A DNA stretch of 19,262 nucleotides from CAZPQV01 sp964588705 (GCA_964588705.1 CAZPQV010000044.1:1-19262); one strand, 5' to 3'. Shown: positions 6,983 through 14,632, counted from the first letter of the stretch. Numbers and translations: made by a program. Notes: generated by a model from the letters alone, not told the origin.

Positions 6983-9900
6983 TTATTTTTTGATTATTTT
7001 TTTGTTAATAATAGTTTTTCCGGTGCTGATGGTGACGATGTACATTCCTGCTGAGAATGATTTCATATCTATCATTTTTCGGTCAAATGCTGAAAAATTC
7101 TTTTCAGTAACTAATTGTCCGCTCACAGAATATACAGAGACTTTCATTTCATCATTAGCAAAACCATTGATATAAAGAATGTCTTTTACCGGATTTGGAT
7201 AAAGTTTTACTTCTCCGTCAGGAATTACAAATTCAGTAATAGTTCCTTCACACAGCTTAGAAGAAGTTACTGTAATCTTGTCTGTATTGGCAGCCAACGG
7301 AATTTCATAAGTGCCCATTTCTTCTTTAGAAATAATCTGATCACCATACTGAATCACAAACGGAGCAGTACCTGAAGTAATTTCTACCGTTGCTGTTTTA
7401 CCGCTTACCGAAATTTTACCGGTAAGATTAGCCGGTTTTGCGATATTAATGACGTAGCAGTATTCTGTTCCGCTCGGAAGTTTAATACAGAGATTGTATG
7501 CACCTGCATTCAGATTCGGAATGGTGTGCGGAGATGTGAAATTAGTCCACTCGCCACCATTCAGCGAATAACTGTATGCTAAATTTTGAGTGGATTCAAT
7601 AATAATAGCACCATTGTTTTTCGTGTCACAGGTTTCGTGCTGTGCCGTAATTTTAAACAGTTGAGGCATTGATGCGTAGCCGTCTTTCACAGTAACTTTG
7701 GCAGTGCCGGTTGCAGTAGCTCCTCCGGCAGTCTTTGCGGTAACTGTAACAGTATAAACACCAACTGCTGAAAAACTGTTCGGAGAAAGCGTATACGATA
7801 ATGTTCCGCCGCAGGATGCAGTTGCTGAGGCAACAACTTGGTCGGCAGTTAAAGCAACAGATGATTTCCCTGCAAGATCTAATACTGCGTCTTTGGTTGT
7901 GAGTTGTACGGTTTCTGAAACTGCATTGAGAGTGACCGTAGTTTTATCAGACCAACAGCCATTAATATTCTTTTGAACTAAAGTATAAGTGCCCGGAGCA
8001 ACCCCTGTGAATTTATTGCTTGTTGACCAGGTCGCACCGTCATTTATACTGTAAGAATATCCGGTAATCGGAGAGAAAGTAATCGTTCCCGTTGGTACTG
8101 CACAGGTTGGCTGAACTACAGTTGGAGCAGTAAGTGCACTTGCCGGAACCGGACATGGTACTGCTTCCGCATAAGGTGAAGTTGTTATCCACTTATACCA
8201 CGTGTCCTGTGTTACATTATTGAAATCACCGGTTTGAGTTGTTCCCGGTACGCCACTAGAATCTCCATTTCTGAAAAGAAGGTTTACGGATGTTACATTA
8301 TTAAATGTGTACATAAACCATCCTGCGTTATTAGGATCGGTAGTCATTGCTACCGGTGTTTCCCAAACTGCATCAGCCAAAACTCCTGCGGGCTGTGCTC
8401 CCCAATAATGGATGTAAGGCGTTGTCCATCCGCTTCCTGCAGGATTGAATCTTACAATAATGGTTTTTGGAGTATTGAAAGTGAATGTTCTTTCTAACGT
8501 TCCTGAACTTAGACCTTTATCATCAAATGCTGCTGCTTTAATCGTTGTTGTAGATGTTAAAGCAATCGGGCCACTGTAAAACGGAGATGAAGCAGTAGGT
8601 TCAGAACCATCGGTGGTATATCTGATGGTTGGAGTGCCACTTGTATCCGTTGCTTCAAGGGTAACATTTACCGTCGCACCTGTTACATAGGTTGTGGTCG
8701 ACGGAGACATACTGATTGATGGAGGAGTGTTTACCGCTGTTTTTGTCCAGACTGAGTAATTGGTTCCTGATGTTGCAAGCGTCCATCCCGTTCCTGTCGG
8801 AGTCCATGCATATGGCCCCATCTTCATCGCAACAGACGGCTCAGCATCGGTATCTGCTTTTTTAATATATGCTGCGTAAAGTCCGGCTTCTGCTTTATCA
8901 ATAGTTATTGAACTGAATGCGTTTACTCCCGTTGCTTTTCTTACGGCAGTAAGCTGATTAATTTTATCGGCATATCCAGTTCCATAATTTCTGGTCGTAC
9001 CGTCTTTTGAATAAGTTCCGCCATAATAGTGGGGCGCGAATACACTTGGAATTCCAGGGTGAGTTAAAATATACGCGTATGCAACCATAATATTATTTCC
9101 CTGGAAAGCACTGTTGTGTACAAACGTATCATGATTGTCAACAAAGGTTACTGCTTTTTCTGCAAAACCATATTCTCCGGCAAGACCGGCCATATGACCA
9201 TTGACATTCAATGTAGAATAGTTGTTGGTCGGATTTTCCTGAATGATTTTTGATAGGGTGTAATAAGCTGCAAAATCGAAAGTCCCTGAAATATTGGCAC
9301 CTCCCGTATAGGTTCCGTTAATCCAGTTTTTTAACGCTGCAACGTTTCCGTCCCAATATTCTCCAACAGAATAATAAGGTTGGCTAGCCCCAATATATTC
9401 ACCAAAATATTGCGGAGAGAAACCTTTTGCAACGTCCCATCTCCATCCTTTAAAACCAAGACCTTTAAGACGCGTTAGAAATTCTTTGTAGCCGTTTCTT
9501 ACCGTAAGATTGGTGTGGTCCATATCTCTGGAACCATGGAATCCTTCACCGGTATCAGGATTTCCTGTGGGCTTACATCCGGTGTTACCAGGATCTGTTG
9601 CCGCCTCATCATCACTAACAATGGCATCGCAGCCCCATGCAGGATTGGTGAAATCGGTCCATCCTGTAGTTCCGCTTCTGTGGTTGGCAACAACGTCTGC
9701 GATTGGGTAAATTCCACGGGCATTCATGTTGGTCAGCATTTTCCTTAGCTGAGCTTCAGAACCCCATGATGTTTGTGAAAAATTGAAAAGTTCTGTAGGG
9801 AAATATCCCACGCCACCGGTTGAAACACTTGGAGGAGGAAGCCAAACCATATCAAAACCGTTGGCTTTCAGATTTCCGGCTCTTGCGTTATAGAATTCGT

Positions 9901-10042
9901 AAAGTCCGCCTTCATTTACCACTCTTGGCTGCATATATTCGTCCCAGCCAAACGACTGAAACATAATGTCATCAAGATAGGCCTGCCCGTTTGCGGTAAT
10001 CATTACAAACAGAGCAAAAAAATTGAGTAATATTCTTCTCAT
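6983..10042 (-). CDS. Secreted multidomain GH13 alpha-amylase with starch-binding-like module and T9SS sorting tail
   Basis: Extracellular starch-degrading enzyme, 1019 residues. Signal peptide 1-20 (ends ITANGQ). The GH13 catalytic barrel (about 22-435) has region I DVVANH (116-121), region II GWRWDVAKG with nucleophile Asp203, region III VGEYWDG with acid/base Glu228, and region IV FVDNHD with Asp305. The AKG and GEYWD forms resemble the plant/archaeal (GH13_6/7) amylases more than Bacillus types. Then follow a chitobiase-C-like beta-sandwich (about 440-522, with RYTTDGSEPT), a CBM26-like starch-binding module (about 525-620, IIVRFNPAGSGWTTPYIHYW), a SprB-like repeat (about 639-706), an HYR/PKD-like domain (about 708-787), a second SprB-like repeat (about 795-870), an unassigned beta domain (872-940), and a type A T9SS C-terminal domain (944-1019, KLYPNPVKDILYI to the end). 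It is the first gene of a two-gene unit. A weak minus-strand TACCTTTA lies at 10079-10086. Confidence 0.93.
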   Translation of the reverse strand: MRRILLNFFALFVMITANGQAYLDDIMFQSFGWDEYMQPRVVNEGGLYEFYNARAGNLKANGFDMVWLPPPSVSTGGVGYFPTELFNFSQTSWGSEAQLRKMLTNMNARGIYPIADVVANHRSGTTGWTDFTNPAWGCDAIVSDDEAATDPGNTGCKPTGNPDTGEGFHGSRDMDHTNLTVRNGYKEFLTRLKGLGFKGWRWDVAKGFSPQYFGEYIGASQPYYSVGEYWDGNVAALKNWINGTYTGGANISGTFDFAAYYTLSKIIQENPTNNYSTLNVNGHMAGLAGEYGFAEKAVTFVDNHDTFVHNSAFQGNNIMVAYAYILTHPGIPSVFAPHYYGGTYSKDGTTRNYGTGYADKINQLTAVRKATGVNAFSSITIDKAEAGLYAAYIKKADTDAEPSVAMKMGPYAWTPTGTGWTLATSGTNYSVWTKTAVNTPPSISMSPSTTTYVTGATVNVTLEATDTSGTPTIRYTTDGSEPTASSPFYSGPIALTSTTTIKAAAFDDKGLSSGTLERTFTFNTPKTIIVRFNPAGSGWTTPYIHYWGAQPAGVLADAVWETPVAMTTDPNNAGWFMYTFNNVTSVNLLFRNGDSSGVPGTTQTGDFNNVTQDTWYKWITTSPYAEAVPCPVPASALTAPTVVQPTCAVPTGTITFSPITGYSYSINDGATWSTSNKFTGVAPGTYTLVQKNINGCWSDKTTVTLNAVSETVQLTTKDAVLDLAGKSSVALTADQVVASATASCGGTLSYTLSPNSFSAVGVYTVTVTAKTAGGATATGTAKVTVKDGYASMPQLFKITAQHETCDTKNNGAIIIESTQNLAYSYSLNGGEWTNFTSPHTIPNLNAGAYNLCIKLPSGTEYCYVINIAKPANLTGKISVSGKTATVEITSGTAPFVIQYGDQIISKEEMGTYEIPLAANTDKITVTSSKLCEGTITEFVIPDGEVKLYPNPVKDILYINGFANDEMKVSVYSVSGQLVTEKNFSAFDRKMIDMKSFSAGMYIVTISTGKTIINKKIIKK

Positions 10043-10168
10043 AGGAATGAATTTATTCTGTAAAATCGATTTAAAAATTAAAGGTACAATTTATTCAAAT
10101 TCTCTTAAATTTTTTAAAAAGAATTTTCTTTACTAAAAGTATGAAAATCTAAAATTTAATTAAGATAA

Positions 10169-10176
10169 TACCTTTG
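10169..10176 (+). promoter_or_regulatory. Possible -7 box for the EEP-family/Lrp genes
   Basis: TACCTTTG matches TAnnTTTG exactly, 66 bp before the ATG at 10243. No TTG is seen at the proper distance upstream. The 200-bp divergent region 10043-10242 is otherwise very AT-rich, with only a short AAATCGATTT palindrome at 10063-10072. Confidence 0.35.
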
Positions 10177-10242
10177 ATAAAAATTGATTTTGATGGTTAA
10201 ATAAAGTTTTTGTTAATCTTTTTTTATTTTAGCATTTCATTC

Positions 10243-11208
10243 ATGGAAAATATAAATAACGACAAGCAAACCGAAATTGCAATGTTCTACAATCTGGAGA
10301 ACCTGTACACTCCCGGTTTTATGATACAGCAGAGAAGCGGCGATTTGGTTCCCGGGTTATTGCGCTGGAACGAAAAAAGATACCGAAATAAATTATTCAA
10401 AATGGCTTCGGTGTTTCAGTTGGTTCGGGAGCAGGAAGGAGTTTTGCCCTTCATCACCGGAATTTGTGAAGTGCAGGGTGCGGAACCGATTGAAGAACTT
10501 TTGAAACTGGAACCTTTCAACGAAGAATTCGGTTATGTTCATTTTGAAAGTTTGGATGAGCGTGGTGTTGATGTCGCCTTGCTTTATGACAAATCGAAAG
10601 TGGAAATAATTTCGGCAGAACCCATCAGTTTTTTCTTTGAAATACAGGATGTAGAACCTGAAAGCTTTGATACCACGAGGGATATTCTGTTTTGCAAAAT
10701 CAGATATAAAACTGAATTAATTAACGTCTTCGTGTTTCATTTGCCTTCAAAACGGGAAAATGATGTAAACAAACCTAAACGAAGATACATTTTAAACGAA
10801 ATAAATACGCGCGTTCAAAAAATTATTTCTGAAAATAATGAACCGGTTATTCTTCTCGGTGATTTCAACGAAAACCCCGATGATGAGTTACTTGAAGGAT
10901 TTTTATTAGATTCAAATTATCAAACAGTTTTAGAAAATCCGTTTATTAATTTATTCAGAAAACAACATTTTTCTACATTTCATTACCGTAATGGTCTGCT
11001 TTTTGACCAAATTTTACTTTCAGAACATTTTAATACCGAAAAAAGTGTGTTGGAATTTTCTGAAGCGAAAGTGTTCGCTCACCAAAAAATCCTGAACTGG
11101 GACAAAAAATTCCGGGGACGACCGTTCCGAACTTATGCCGGGACAAGGTATTTGGGAGGTTACAGCGATCATTTTCCAGTACTGGTAAAATTTGAAACTT
11201 ATAAGTAA
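10243..11208 (+). CDS. Endonuclease/exonuclease/phosphatase (EEP) family protein
   Basis: Metal-dependent phosphoesterase of the EEP fold, shared by DNase I-like nucleases and some lipid phosphatases. It has 321 residues from ATG 10243; an in-frame TTG at 10210 would add an implausible stretch. Fold hallmarks in order are MFYNLENLY (Asn17), GICEVQG with metal-binding Glu76, the catalytic-His segment VFVFHLPS (about 161-168), LGDFNENPDD (Asp and Asn of the GDFN motif, about 206-209) and YSDHFPVLV with the Asp-His pair (309-310). No signal peptide is visible, so it is probably cytoplasmic. The substrate is unknown. Its stop codon shares one base with the start of the Lrp-family gene (TAATG), so the two are translationally coupled. 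Confidence 0.85.
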   Translation: MENINNDKQTEIAMFYNLENLYTPGFMIQQRSGDLVPGLLRWNEKRYRNKLFKMASVFQLVREQEGVLPFITGICEVQGAEPIEELLKLEPFNEEFGYVHFESLDERGVDVALLYDKSKVEIISAEPISFFFEIQDVEPESFDTTRDILFCKIRYKTELINVFVFHLPSKRENDVNKPKRRYILNEINTRVQKIISENNEPVILLGDFNENPDDELLEGFLLDSNYQTVLENPFINLFRKQHFSTFHYRNGLLFDQILLSEHFNTEKSVLEFSEAKVFAHQKILNWDKKFRGRPFRTYAGTRYLGGYSDHFPVLVKFETYK

Positions 11209-11678
11209 TGAAAAGCGAAACAAGAATTGGTTATCAACTCGATAAACTGGATAAGGATATTATCTATATGCTGATGGATAATGCTAAAACCTCACTTGCA
11301 CAAATTTCAAAACAGGTAGGAATTTCTACAACTGCCGTTCACCAACGGATAAAAAAACTGGAACAGGCCGGAGTAATCGAAAACTCAGTTTCATTTCTTA
11401 ATCCACGAAAAATTGGCTATAAAGTAGTTTCTTACATCGGTGTTTTTCTCGATCAGCCCAGCCATTATAAAGATGCCATTAAATCTCTGAACGAAGTAAA
11501 CGAAGTCGTTGAAGCCCATTATACCACCGGAAATTACACCATTTTTCTGAAAGTGCTTTGCATAGATAACGATCATCTGATGCAGATTCTTAATAAAATT
11601 CAGAAACTGAAAGGCGTTACAAGAACCGAAACTTTCATATCTTTGGAGCAAAGTATCAACAGACAGTTGAAAGTGTAA
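11208..11678 (+). CDS. Lrp/AsnC-family transcriptional regulator
   Basis: DNA-binding regulator of 156 residues, typical for the family. The N-terminal winged HTH (about 10-60) contains LDKDIIYMLMDNAKTSL, then the recognition region GISTTAVHQRIKKLEQAGVI. The C-terminal RAM domain (about 75-150) has the beta-alpha-beta-beta-alpha-beta pattern including VVEAHYTTGNYTIFLKVLC. RAM domains usually bind amino acids or other small effectors and drive octamer formation. It starts within the stop codon of the EEP gene and is followed by deoC after 96 bp. A 15-bp palindrome in that gap may be its operator; this is inferred from position and length only. Targets and effector cannot be read from sequence. 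Confidence 0.92.
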   Translation: MKSETRIGYQLDKLDKDIIYMLMDNAKTSLAQISKQVGISTTAVHQRIKKLEQAGVIENSVSFLNPRKIGYKVVSYIGVFLDQPSHYKDAIKSLNEVNEVVEAHYTTGNYTIFLKVLCIDNDHLMQILNKIQKLKGVTRTETFISLEQSINRQLKV

Positions 11679-11716
11679 TTTTTACCAAAGATTCTATCTT
11701 TTAAAACTTTCTTAAA

Positions 11717-11731
11717 CCTTATTAATTAAGG
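11717..11731. promoter_or_regulatory. 15-bp palindrome upstream of deoC, possible Lrp-type operator
   Basis: CCTTATTAATTAAGG has 5-bp arms CCTTA/TAAGG around an AT core and ends 3 bp before the predicted deoC -33 element. Lrp-family sites are typically 15-bp AT-centred palindromes. It lacks a good T run, so a terminator for the Lrp-family gene is less likely. Confidence 0.35.
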
Positions 11732-11734
11732 AAA

Positions 11735-11764
11735 TTTTGCTTTCTGTATCTGTCAGTAATTTTT
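11735..11764 (+). promoter_or_regulatory. Predicted deoC promoter
   Basis: TTTTG (11735-11739) is followed after 17 bp by TAATTTTT (11757-11764), one base from TAnnTTTG. Only 10 nt separate it from the deoC ATG, so the leader would be very short. Confidence 0.4.
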
Positions 11765-11774
11765 ATTTATCAAT

Positions 11775-12515
11775 ATGGAAATCAACCGTTATTTAGATTC
11801 AACTTATCTTAAAACTCCAACGCAGTCGGGTTTGTCGGAAGAAGAAACTTTACAGACTGTCATCAGCCTAACTCAGGAAGCTATCGACCATAAAATTTTT
11901 GCCGTGATGATTCGCCCGAATCTGATTAAGGAAGCAAAAAAGTATTTAGCCGATCAATCTTCAGATGTGAAAGTGGGAACGGTAATTGGTTTTCACGAAG
12001 GAACTTATTCAACAGAAGAAAAATTGGCTGAAGCTAAACAGGCGATTGAAGACGGTGCTGATGAACTGGATTTCGTAATTAACTACGAAGAATATCTGAA
12101 AGGAAACATCGATTTGGTTAAAAATGAAGTGATAGAGTGCACCAGACTTTGTTTGGATAACAATAAAACTGCAAAATGGATCATCGAAATTGCGGCTTTA
12201 TCCAACAAGCAGATTGCTGATATCACACAAAAAATTAAAGACTGGGTAACTGAAAATTTCAGCGGAAAAGAAGAAATGGTTTTCGTAAAATCTTCAACCG
12301 GATTCTACCAAACTGAAGGCGGAAAACCAAACGGAGCCACATTCGAAGGTATCGAAATTATGCTGAATCACGCCGGGAAACTTCCTGTGAAAGCAGCCGG
12401 AGGAGTTCGTACACCCGAGGATGCCGAGAAAATGATTTCGATGGGCGTGATGAGAATCGGAACGTCTTCCGCAAAAGCATTGATTAAAAATGAAGAAACT
12501 TCCTCAGGATATTAA
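11775..12515 (+). CDS. deoC: Deoxyribose-phosphate aldolase
   Basis: Class I aldolase that splits 2-deoxyribose-5-phosphate into glyceraldehyde-3-phosphate and acetaldehyde, the last step of deoxynucleoside breakdown. It is a cytoplasmic TIM barrel of 246 residues. The Schiff-base lysine is Lys172 in VFVKSSTGF. The partner residues Asp99 (ADELDFVINY) and Lys206 (VKAAGGVRT) complete the catalytic triad known from E. coli DeoC (Asp102, Lys167, Lys201). The phosphate-binding loops AAGGVR and IGTSSA are present. It follows the Lrp-family gene but appears to have its own promoter. It is the functional partner of deoD at 680-1387, though no deoB-like phosphopentomutase is in this window. Confidence 0.96.
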   Translation: MEINRYLDSTYLKTPTQSGLSEEETLQTVISLTQEAIDHKIFAVMIRPNLIKEAKKYLADQSSDVKVGTVIGFHEGTYSTEEKLAEAKQAIEDGADELDFVINYEEYLKGNIDLVKNEVIECTRLCLDNNKTAKWIIEIAALSNKQIADITQKIKDWVTENFSGKEEMVFVKSSTGFYQTEGGKPNGATFEGIEIMLNHAGKLPVKAAGGVRTPEDAEKMISMGVMRIGTSSAKALIKNEETSSGY

Positions 12516-12541
12516 TTTCAAGAGCTTTTAATAAAAATAAA

Positions 12542-12559
12542 TCCCGAAAATTTTCGGGA
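12542..12559. terminator. Palindromic terminator between deoC and the T9SS-tail miniprotein
   Basis: Perfect 18-bp palindrome TCCCGAAAATTTTCGGGA. On the minus strand it starts 1 bp after the miniprotein stop and is followed by a T-rich tail, so it mainly terminates that gene. On the plus strand the T tract is poor, so its effect on deoC is less certain. Confidence 0.7.
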
Positions 12560-12560
12560 C

Positions 12561-12914
12561 TTACTGTTTTATAATCTGGGTTACTTTTTGTGTATTGTCG
12601 CTCATTAAATAGCGCATCAGGTATTTGCCGGGTTTCAGTTTGTCGAGTCTTATTTCGCCCGAGCTCATATTGATGTTGTAAGTTGCAACTTCAACTCCGA
12701 GAATAGAGTAGAACGTAACTGATTTTATTTTCTTGGAAGAATCTTTGGACTTCAAAATCAAGAAATCTTTTGCCGGATTTGGATAGGCTACCAAAATCCC
12801 GTCATCAGATTTTTGCGATATGTTCGTCGGCTCTTTAATGCTCTGTGCCTTCAGACCGCCTGAAAAGCCAAAGGAAAAACCGAAAAAGGATATCAAAAGT
12901 AAAAGTTTCTTCAT
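12561..12914 (-). CDS. Small secreted protein consisting almost only of a T9SS sorting domain
   Basis: 117 residues: signal peptide of about 23 residues (MKKLLLLISFFGFSFGFSGG, then LKA), a short spacer of about 19 residues, then a complete type A T9SS C-terminal domain from about residue 43. The domain shows YPNPAKDFLILKS, the central KSVTFYSILGVEVA and the terminal IRLDKLKPGKYLMRYLM with a basic end. In normal cargo this domain is the final 70-80 residues of a large protein and is cleaved after outer-membrane passage. Here there is no room for a cargo domain, and I see no broken upstream reading frame that could once have supplied one. It has a strong promoter match and its own terminator, so it looks like an independent gene. 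Function unknown. Confidence 0.85.
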   Translation of the reverse strand: MKKLLLLISFFGFSFGFSGGLKAQSIKEPTNISQKSDDGILVAYPNPAKDFLILKSKDSSKKIKSVTFYSILGVEVATYNINMSSGEIRLDKLKPGKYLMRYLMSDNTQKVTQIIKQ

Positions 12915-12929
12915 GCAAATACTTTACAA

Positions 12930-12960
12930 CAAATATATTATAAGACAAAAGTATAACAAA
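12930..12960 (-). promoter_or_regulatory. Strong predicted promoter of the T9SS-tail miniprotein
   Basis: Minus-strand TTTG (12957-12960) is followed after 19 bp by TATATTTG (12930-12937), an exact Bacteroidota-type match. A second match, TACTTTTG (12946-12953) with a TTG 20 bp upstream, overlaps it, so there may be two start points. The leader is about 15 nt. Confidence 0.6.
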
Positions 12961-12990
12961 TCCAATTAATCTGCAATACATATTTATGAT

Positions 12991-12998
12991 TAAATTTG
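12991..12998 (+). promoter_or_regulatory. Possible -7 box of hemB
   Basis: TAAATTTG matches TAnnTTTG exactly and lies 34 bp before the hemB ATG. The -33 region is weak (CTG at 12971-12973, 17 bp upstream). It is divergent from the miniprotein promoter. Confidence 0.45.
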
Positions 12999-13032
12999 TA
13001 GCTAATTTCATACCAATTATAATACTTCAATC

Positions 13033-14025
13033 ATGATAATATATTCACGAAACAGAAGACTGAGAACCAATGCAGCCATTAGAAGTTTGGTACAGGAAAC
13101 TGTGCTTACCGTAAACGATTTTGTAATGCCAATGTTCGTTATGGAAGGCGAAAACAAGCAGGAGCCGATTCCATCGATGCCGGGAATTTACCGCAGAACT
13201 GTTGATCTAACCGTGAAGGAATGTAAGGAACTTTATGCTTTGGGTGTAAAAGCTGTGAATCTCTATATGAAAGTTGCTGATGACCTGAAAGACAACACCG
13301 GAAAAGAATCGTGGAACAAAAACGGACTGATGCAGACGACCATTAAAGCCATTAAAGACGCCGTTCCGGAAATGGTGGTAATGCCCGATGTCGCGCTCGA
13401 TCCTTACTCAATCTACGGTCACGACGGGATCATCACCAACGGAAAAGTAGATAACGATGCAACGAATGAAGCTTTAGTAAGAATGTCGGTTTCACACGCA
13501 GAAGCAGGTGCAGATATCGTGGCTCCAAGTGATATGATGGACGGTCGTGTTGCTGCCATCAGAACCGGTTTGGAAGAAAGCGGTTACACTGATGTCGGTA
13601 TTTTAAGTTACGCTGCAAAATATGCGAGTTCGTTCTACGGACCGTTCAGAAGTGCTTTAGACAGCGCGCCGAAAGAAAATGTAGATATTCCGAAGGACAA
13701 AAAAACCTATCAGATGGATTTCCATAATGCCCGCGAAGCCATGGATGAGGTTTATAAAGATATTGCTGAAGGAGCCGACATCATCATGATTAAACCGGGA
13801 TTACCTTATTTGGATATCGTTTCGCAAGTTCGTGCTGAAATCGATTTACCAATTGCGGTTTATAACGTTAGTGGTGAATACGCTATGCTGAAAGCTGCCG
13901 CACAAAACGGATGGCTGGATAACGACAAAGCAATTATTGAAAGTTTAACCTGCATTAAAAGAGCAGGAGCGGATATGATTTTTACCTACGCAGCAAAAGA
14001 AGCAGCAATGCTTTTAAACGGTTAA
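13033..14025 (+). CDS. hemB: Delta-aminolevulinic acid dehydratase (porphobilinogen synthase)
   Basis: Condenses two 5-aminolevulinate molecules to porphobilinogen, an early step of haem synthesis in the cytoplasm. It has 330 residues, a full-length TIM barrel. The two Schiff-base lysines are Lys196 (SYAAKYASSFYGPFR) and Lys254 (IMIKPGLPYLD). The metal region reads PDVALDPYSIYGHDG (118-132): where E. coli has zinc-binding cysteines there are Ala121, Asp123 and Asp131, the aspartate-rich form known from plant and Pseudomonas enzymes that do not need catalytic zinc. The REAMDEV segment (234-240) resembles the allosteric Mg-binding region. The ATG at 13033 gives the usual N-terminal arm (RNRRLRTNAAIRSLVQET). 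It is transcribed alone and ends at a terminator. Confidence 0.97.
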   Translation: MIIYSRNRRLRTNAAIRSLVQETVLTVNDFVMPMFVMEGENKQEPIPSMPGIYRRTVDLTVKECKELYALGVKAVNLYMKVADDLKDNTGKESWNKNGLMQTTIKAIKDAVPEMVVMPDVALDPYSIYGHDGIITNGKVDNDATNEALVRMSVSHAEAGADIVAPSDMMDGRVAAIRTGLEESGYTDVGILSYAAKYASSFYGPFRSALDSAPKENVDIPKDKKTYQMDFHNAREAMDEVYKDIAEGADIIMIKPGLPYLDIVSQVRAEIDLPIAVYNVSGEYAMLKAAAQNGWLDNDKAIIESLTCIKRAGADMIFTYAAKEAAMLLNG

Positions 14026-14055
14026 CCTTTGCATTTGCTCAGATTAATTTAAAAC

Positions 14056-14086
14056 AAAAAACTTTCTGCGAGCAGAAAGTTTTTTT
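14056..14086. terminator. Terminator after hemB (probably bidirectional)
   Basis: Stem ACTTTCTG (14061-14068) and CAGAAAGT (14073-14080) with a 4-nt loop, flanked by an A run before and a T run after. It can serve hemB on the plus strand and the convergent TM2-protein gene on the minus strand. Confidence 0.85.
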
Positions 14087-14118
14087 ATTAGTTATTACCC
14101 ATCATTCATCACTTATAT

Positions 14119-14445
14119 TTAAAACCAAGGTTTTCTCCCTTTGATATAAGTATCATCAAACTGCTTATCCTTCATTGTAAGATAAATAACACCTTCAATA
14201 ATCGGAATAATAAAAACCACCGGATAAAATGTGCTCGCCGCGCCACAGGTAAGAAGCGTTAGCGCCGGAATGATAATCAGAGTTGAAAGCAGCAGAATAA
14301 TACCTTCGTTGGTATATCCCATATAAAATTTATGAATGCCTAAACTCCCCAATAAAATGGCAAAGATACCTGCTGCAAGTTTCTTCTCGGAGCGATAGTT
14401 TGGGTCGTTATTATTTTCAGGATTGTTGTAACCGTAAGTTTCCAT
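14119..14445 (-). CDS. TM2-domain membrane protein
   Basis: Small inner-membrane protein of 108 residues. The N terminus is polar (METYGYNNPENNNDPNYRSE). A TM2 domain follows: a first hydrophobic segment with the pattern KKLAAGIFAILLGSLGIHKF, the FYMGYTNEGIILLL turn, and a second hydrophobic stretch (about 50-91) ending in a short polar tail (DKQFDDTYIKGRKPWF). The C-terminal hydrophobic part is longer than the minimal TM2 module and may cross the membrane twice. TM2 proteins are widespread and mostly of unknown function. The start is the only Met before the domain. I see no convincing promoter; the region just upstream has an A-rich tract before the ATG. Confidence 0.82.
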   Translation of the reverse strand: METYGYNNPENNNDPNYRSEKKLAAGIFAILLGSLGIHKFYMGYTNEGIILLLSTLIIIPALTLLTCGAASTFYPVVFIIPIIEGVIYLTMKDKQFDDTYIKGRKPWF

Positions 14446-14569
14446 ATTTTATTTTTTTTTGATTTAACAATCAGTCGGTTCGGTAAAATTTTTGTTACAA
14501 TTTACAAAATAGAAATATTTATTTTATTGAATTAAAATTAATTTTTTAATCACTTAACCTTAGCCCCAT

Positions 14570-14605
14570 CCTCAACCTCAACCTCAACCTCAACCTCAAC
14601 CTCAC
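14570..14605. repeat. Hexanucleotide tandem repeat upstream of lptB
   Basis: Six consecutive 6-bp units: five perfect CCTCAA followed by CCTCAC, 36 bp in all. It is strikingly C-rich inside an AT-rich intergenic region. It ends 32 bp before the lptB ATG and about 20 bp before its -7-like box, so it covers the position just upstream of or at the -33 element. Tandem repeats of this kind can change copy number by slippage. Confidence 0.95.
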
Positions 14606-14624
14606 ATTATTTAATCAAAATATT

Positions 14625-14632
14625 TATCTTTG
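14625..14632 (+). promoter_or_regulatory. Possible -7 box of lptB, 5 nt from the ATG
   Basis: TATCTTTG matches TAnnTTTG and is followed by only 5 nt before the ATG at 14638. No TTG lies at the -33 position, which falls at the end of the hexanucleotide repeat. Transcription from here would give a leaderless or nearly leaderless message. Confidence 0.45.

Noticed and set aside
8234..9748. Several plus-strand frames of 66-87 residues inside the amylase gene
   Set aside because: They are antisense to a continuous domain-rich coding frame and have no recognisable features.
10063..10072. AAATCGATTT palindrome upstream of the amylase as a LacI-type operator
   Set aside because: Ten bases is too short to separate from chance in AT-rich DNA, and no regulator gene is nearby.
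10210..10242. TTG start extending the EEP-family protein
   Set aside because: It would add a hydrophobic, AT-driven stretch with no family match; ATG at 10243 is a natural start.
14570..14605. CRISPR-like array
   Set aside because: The units are only 6 bp with no spacers; it is a simple tandem repeat.
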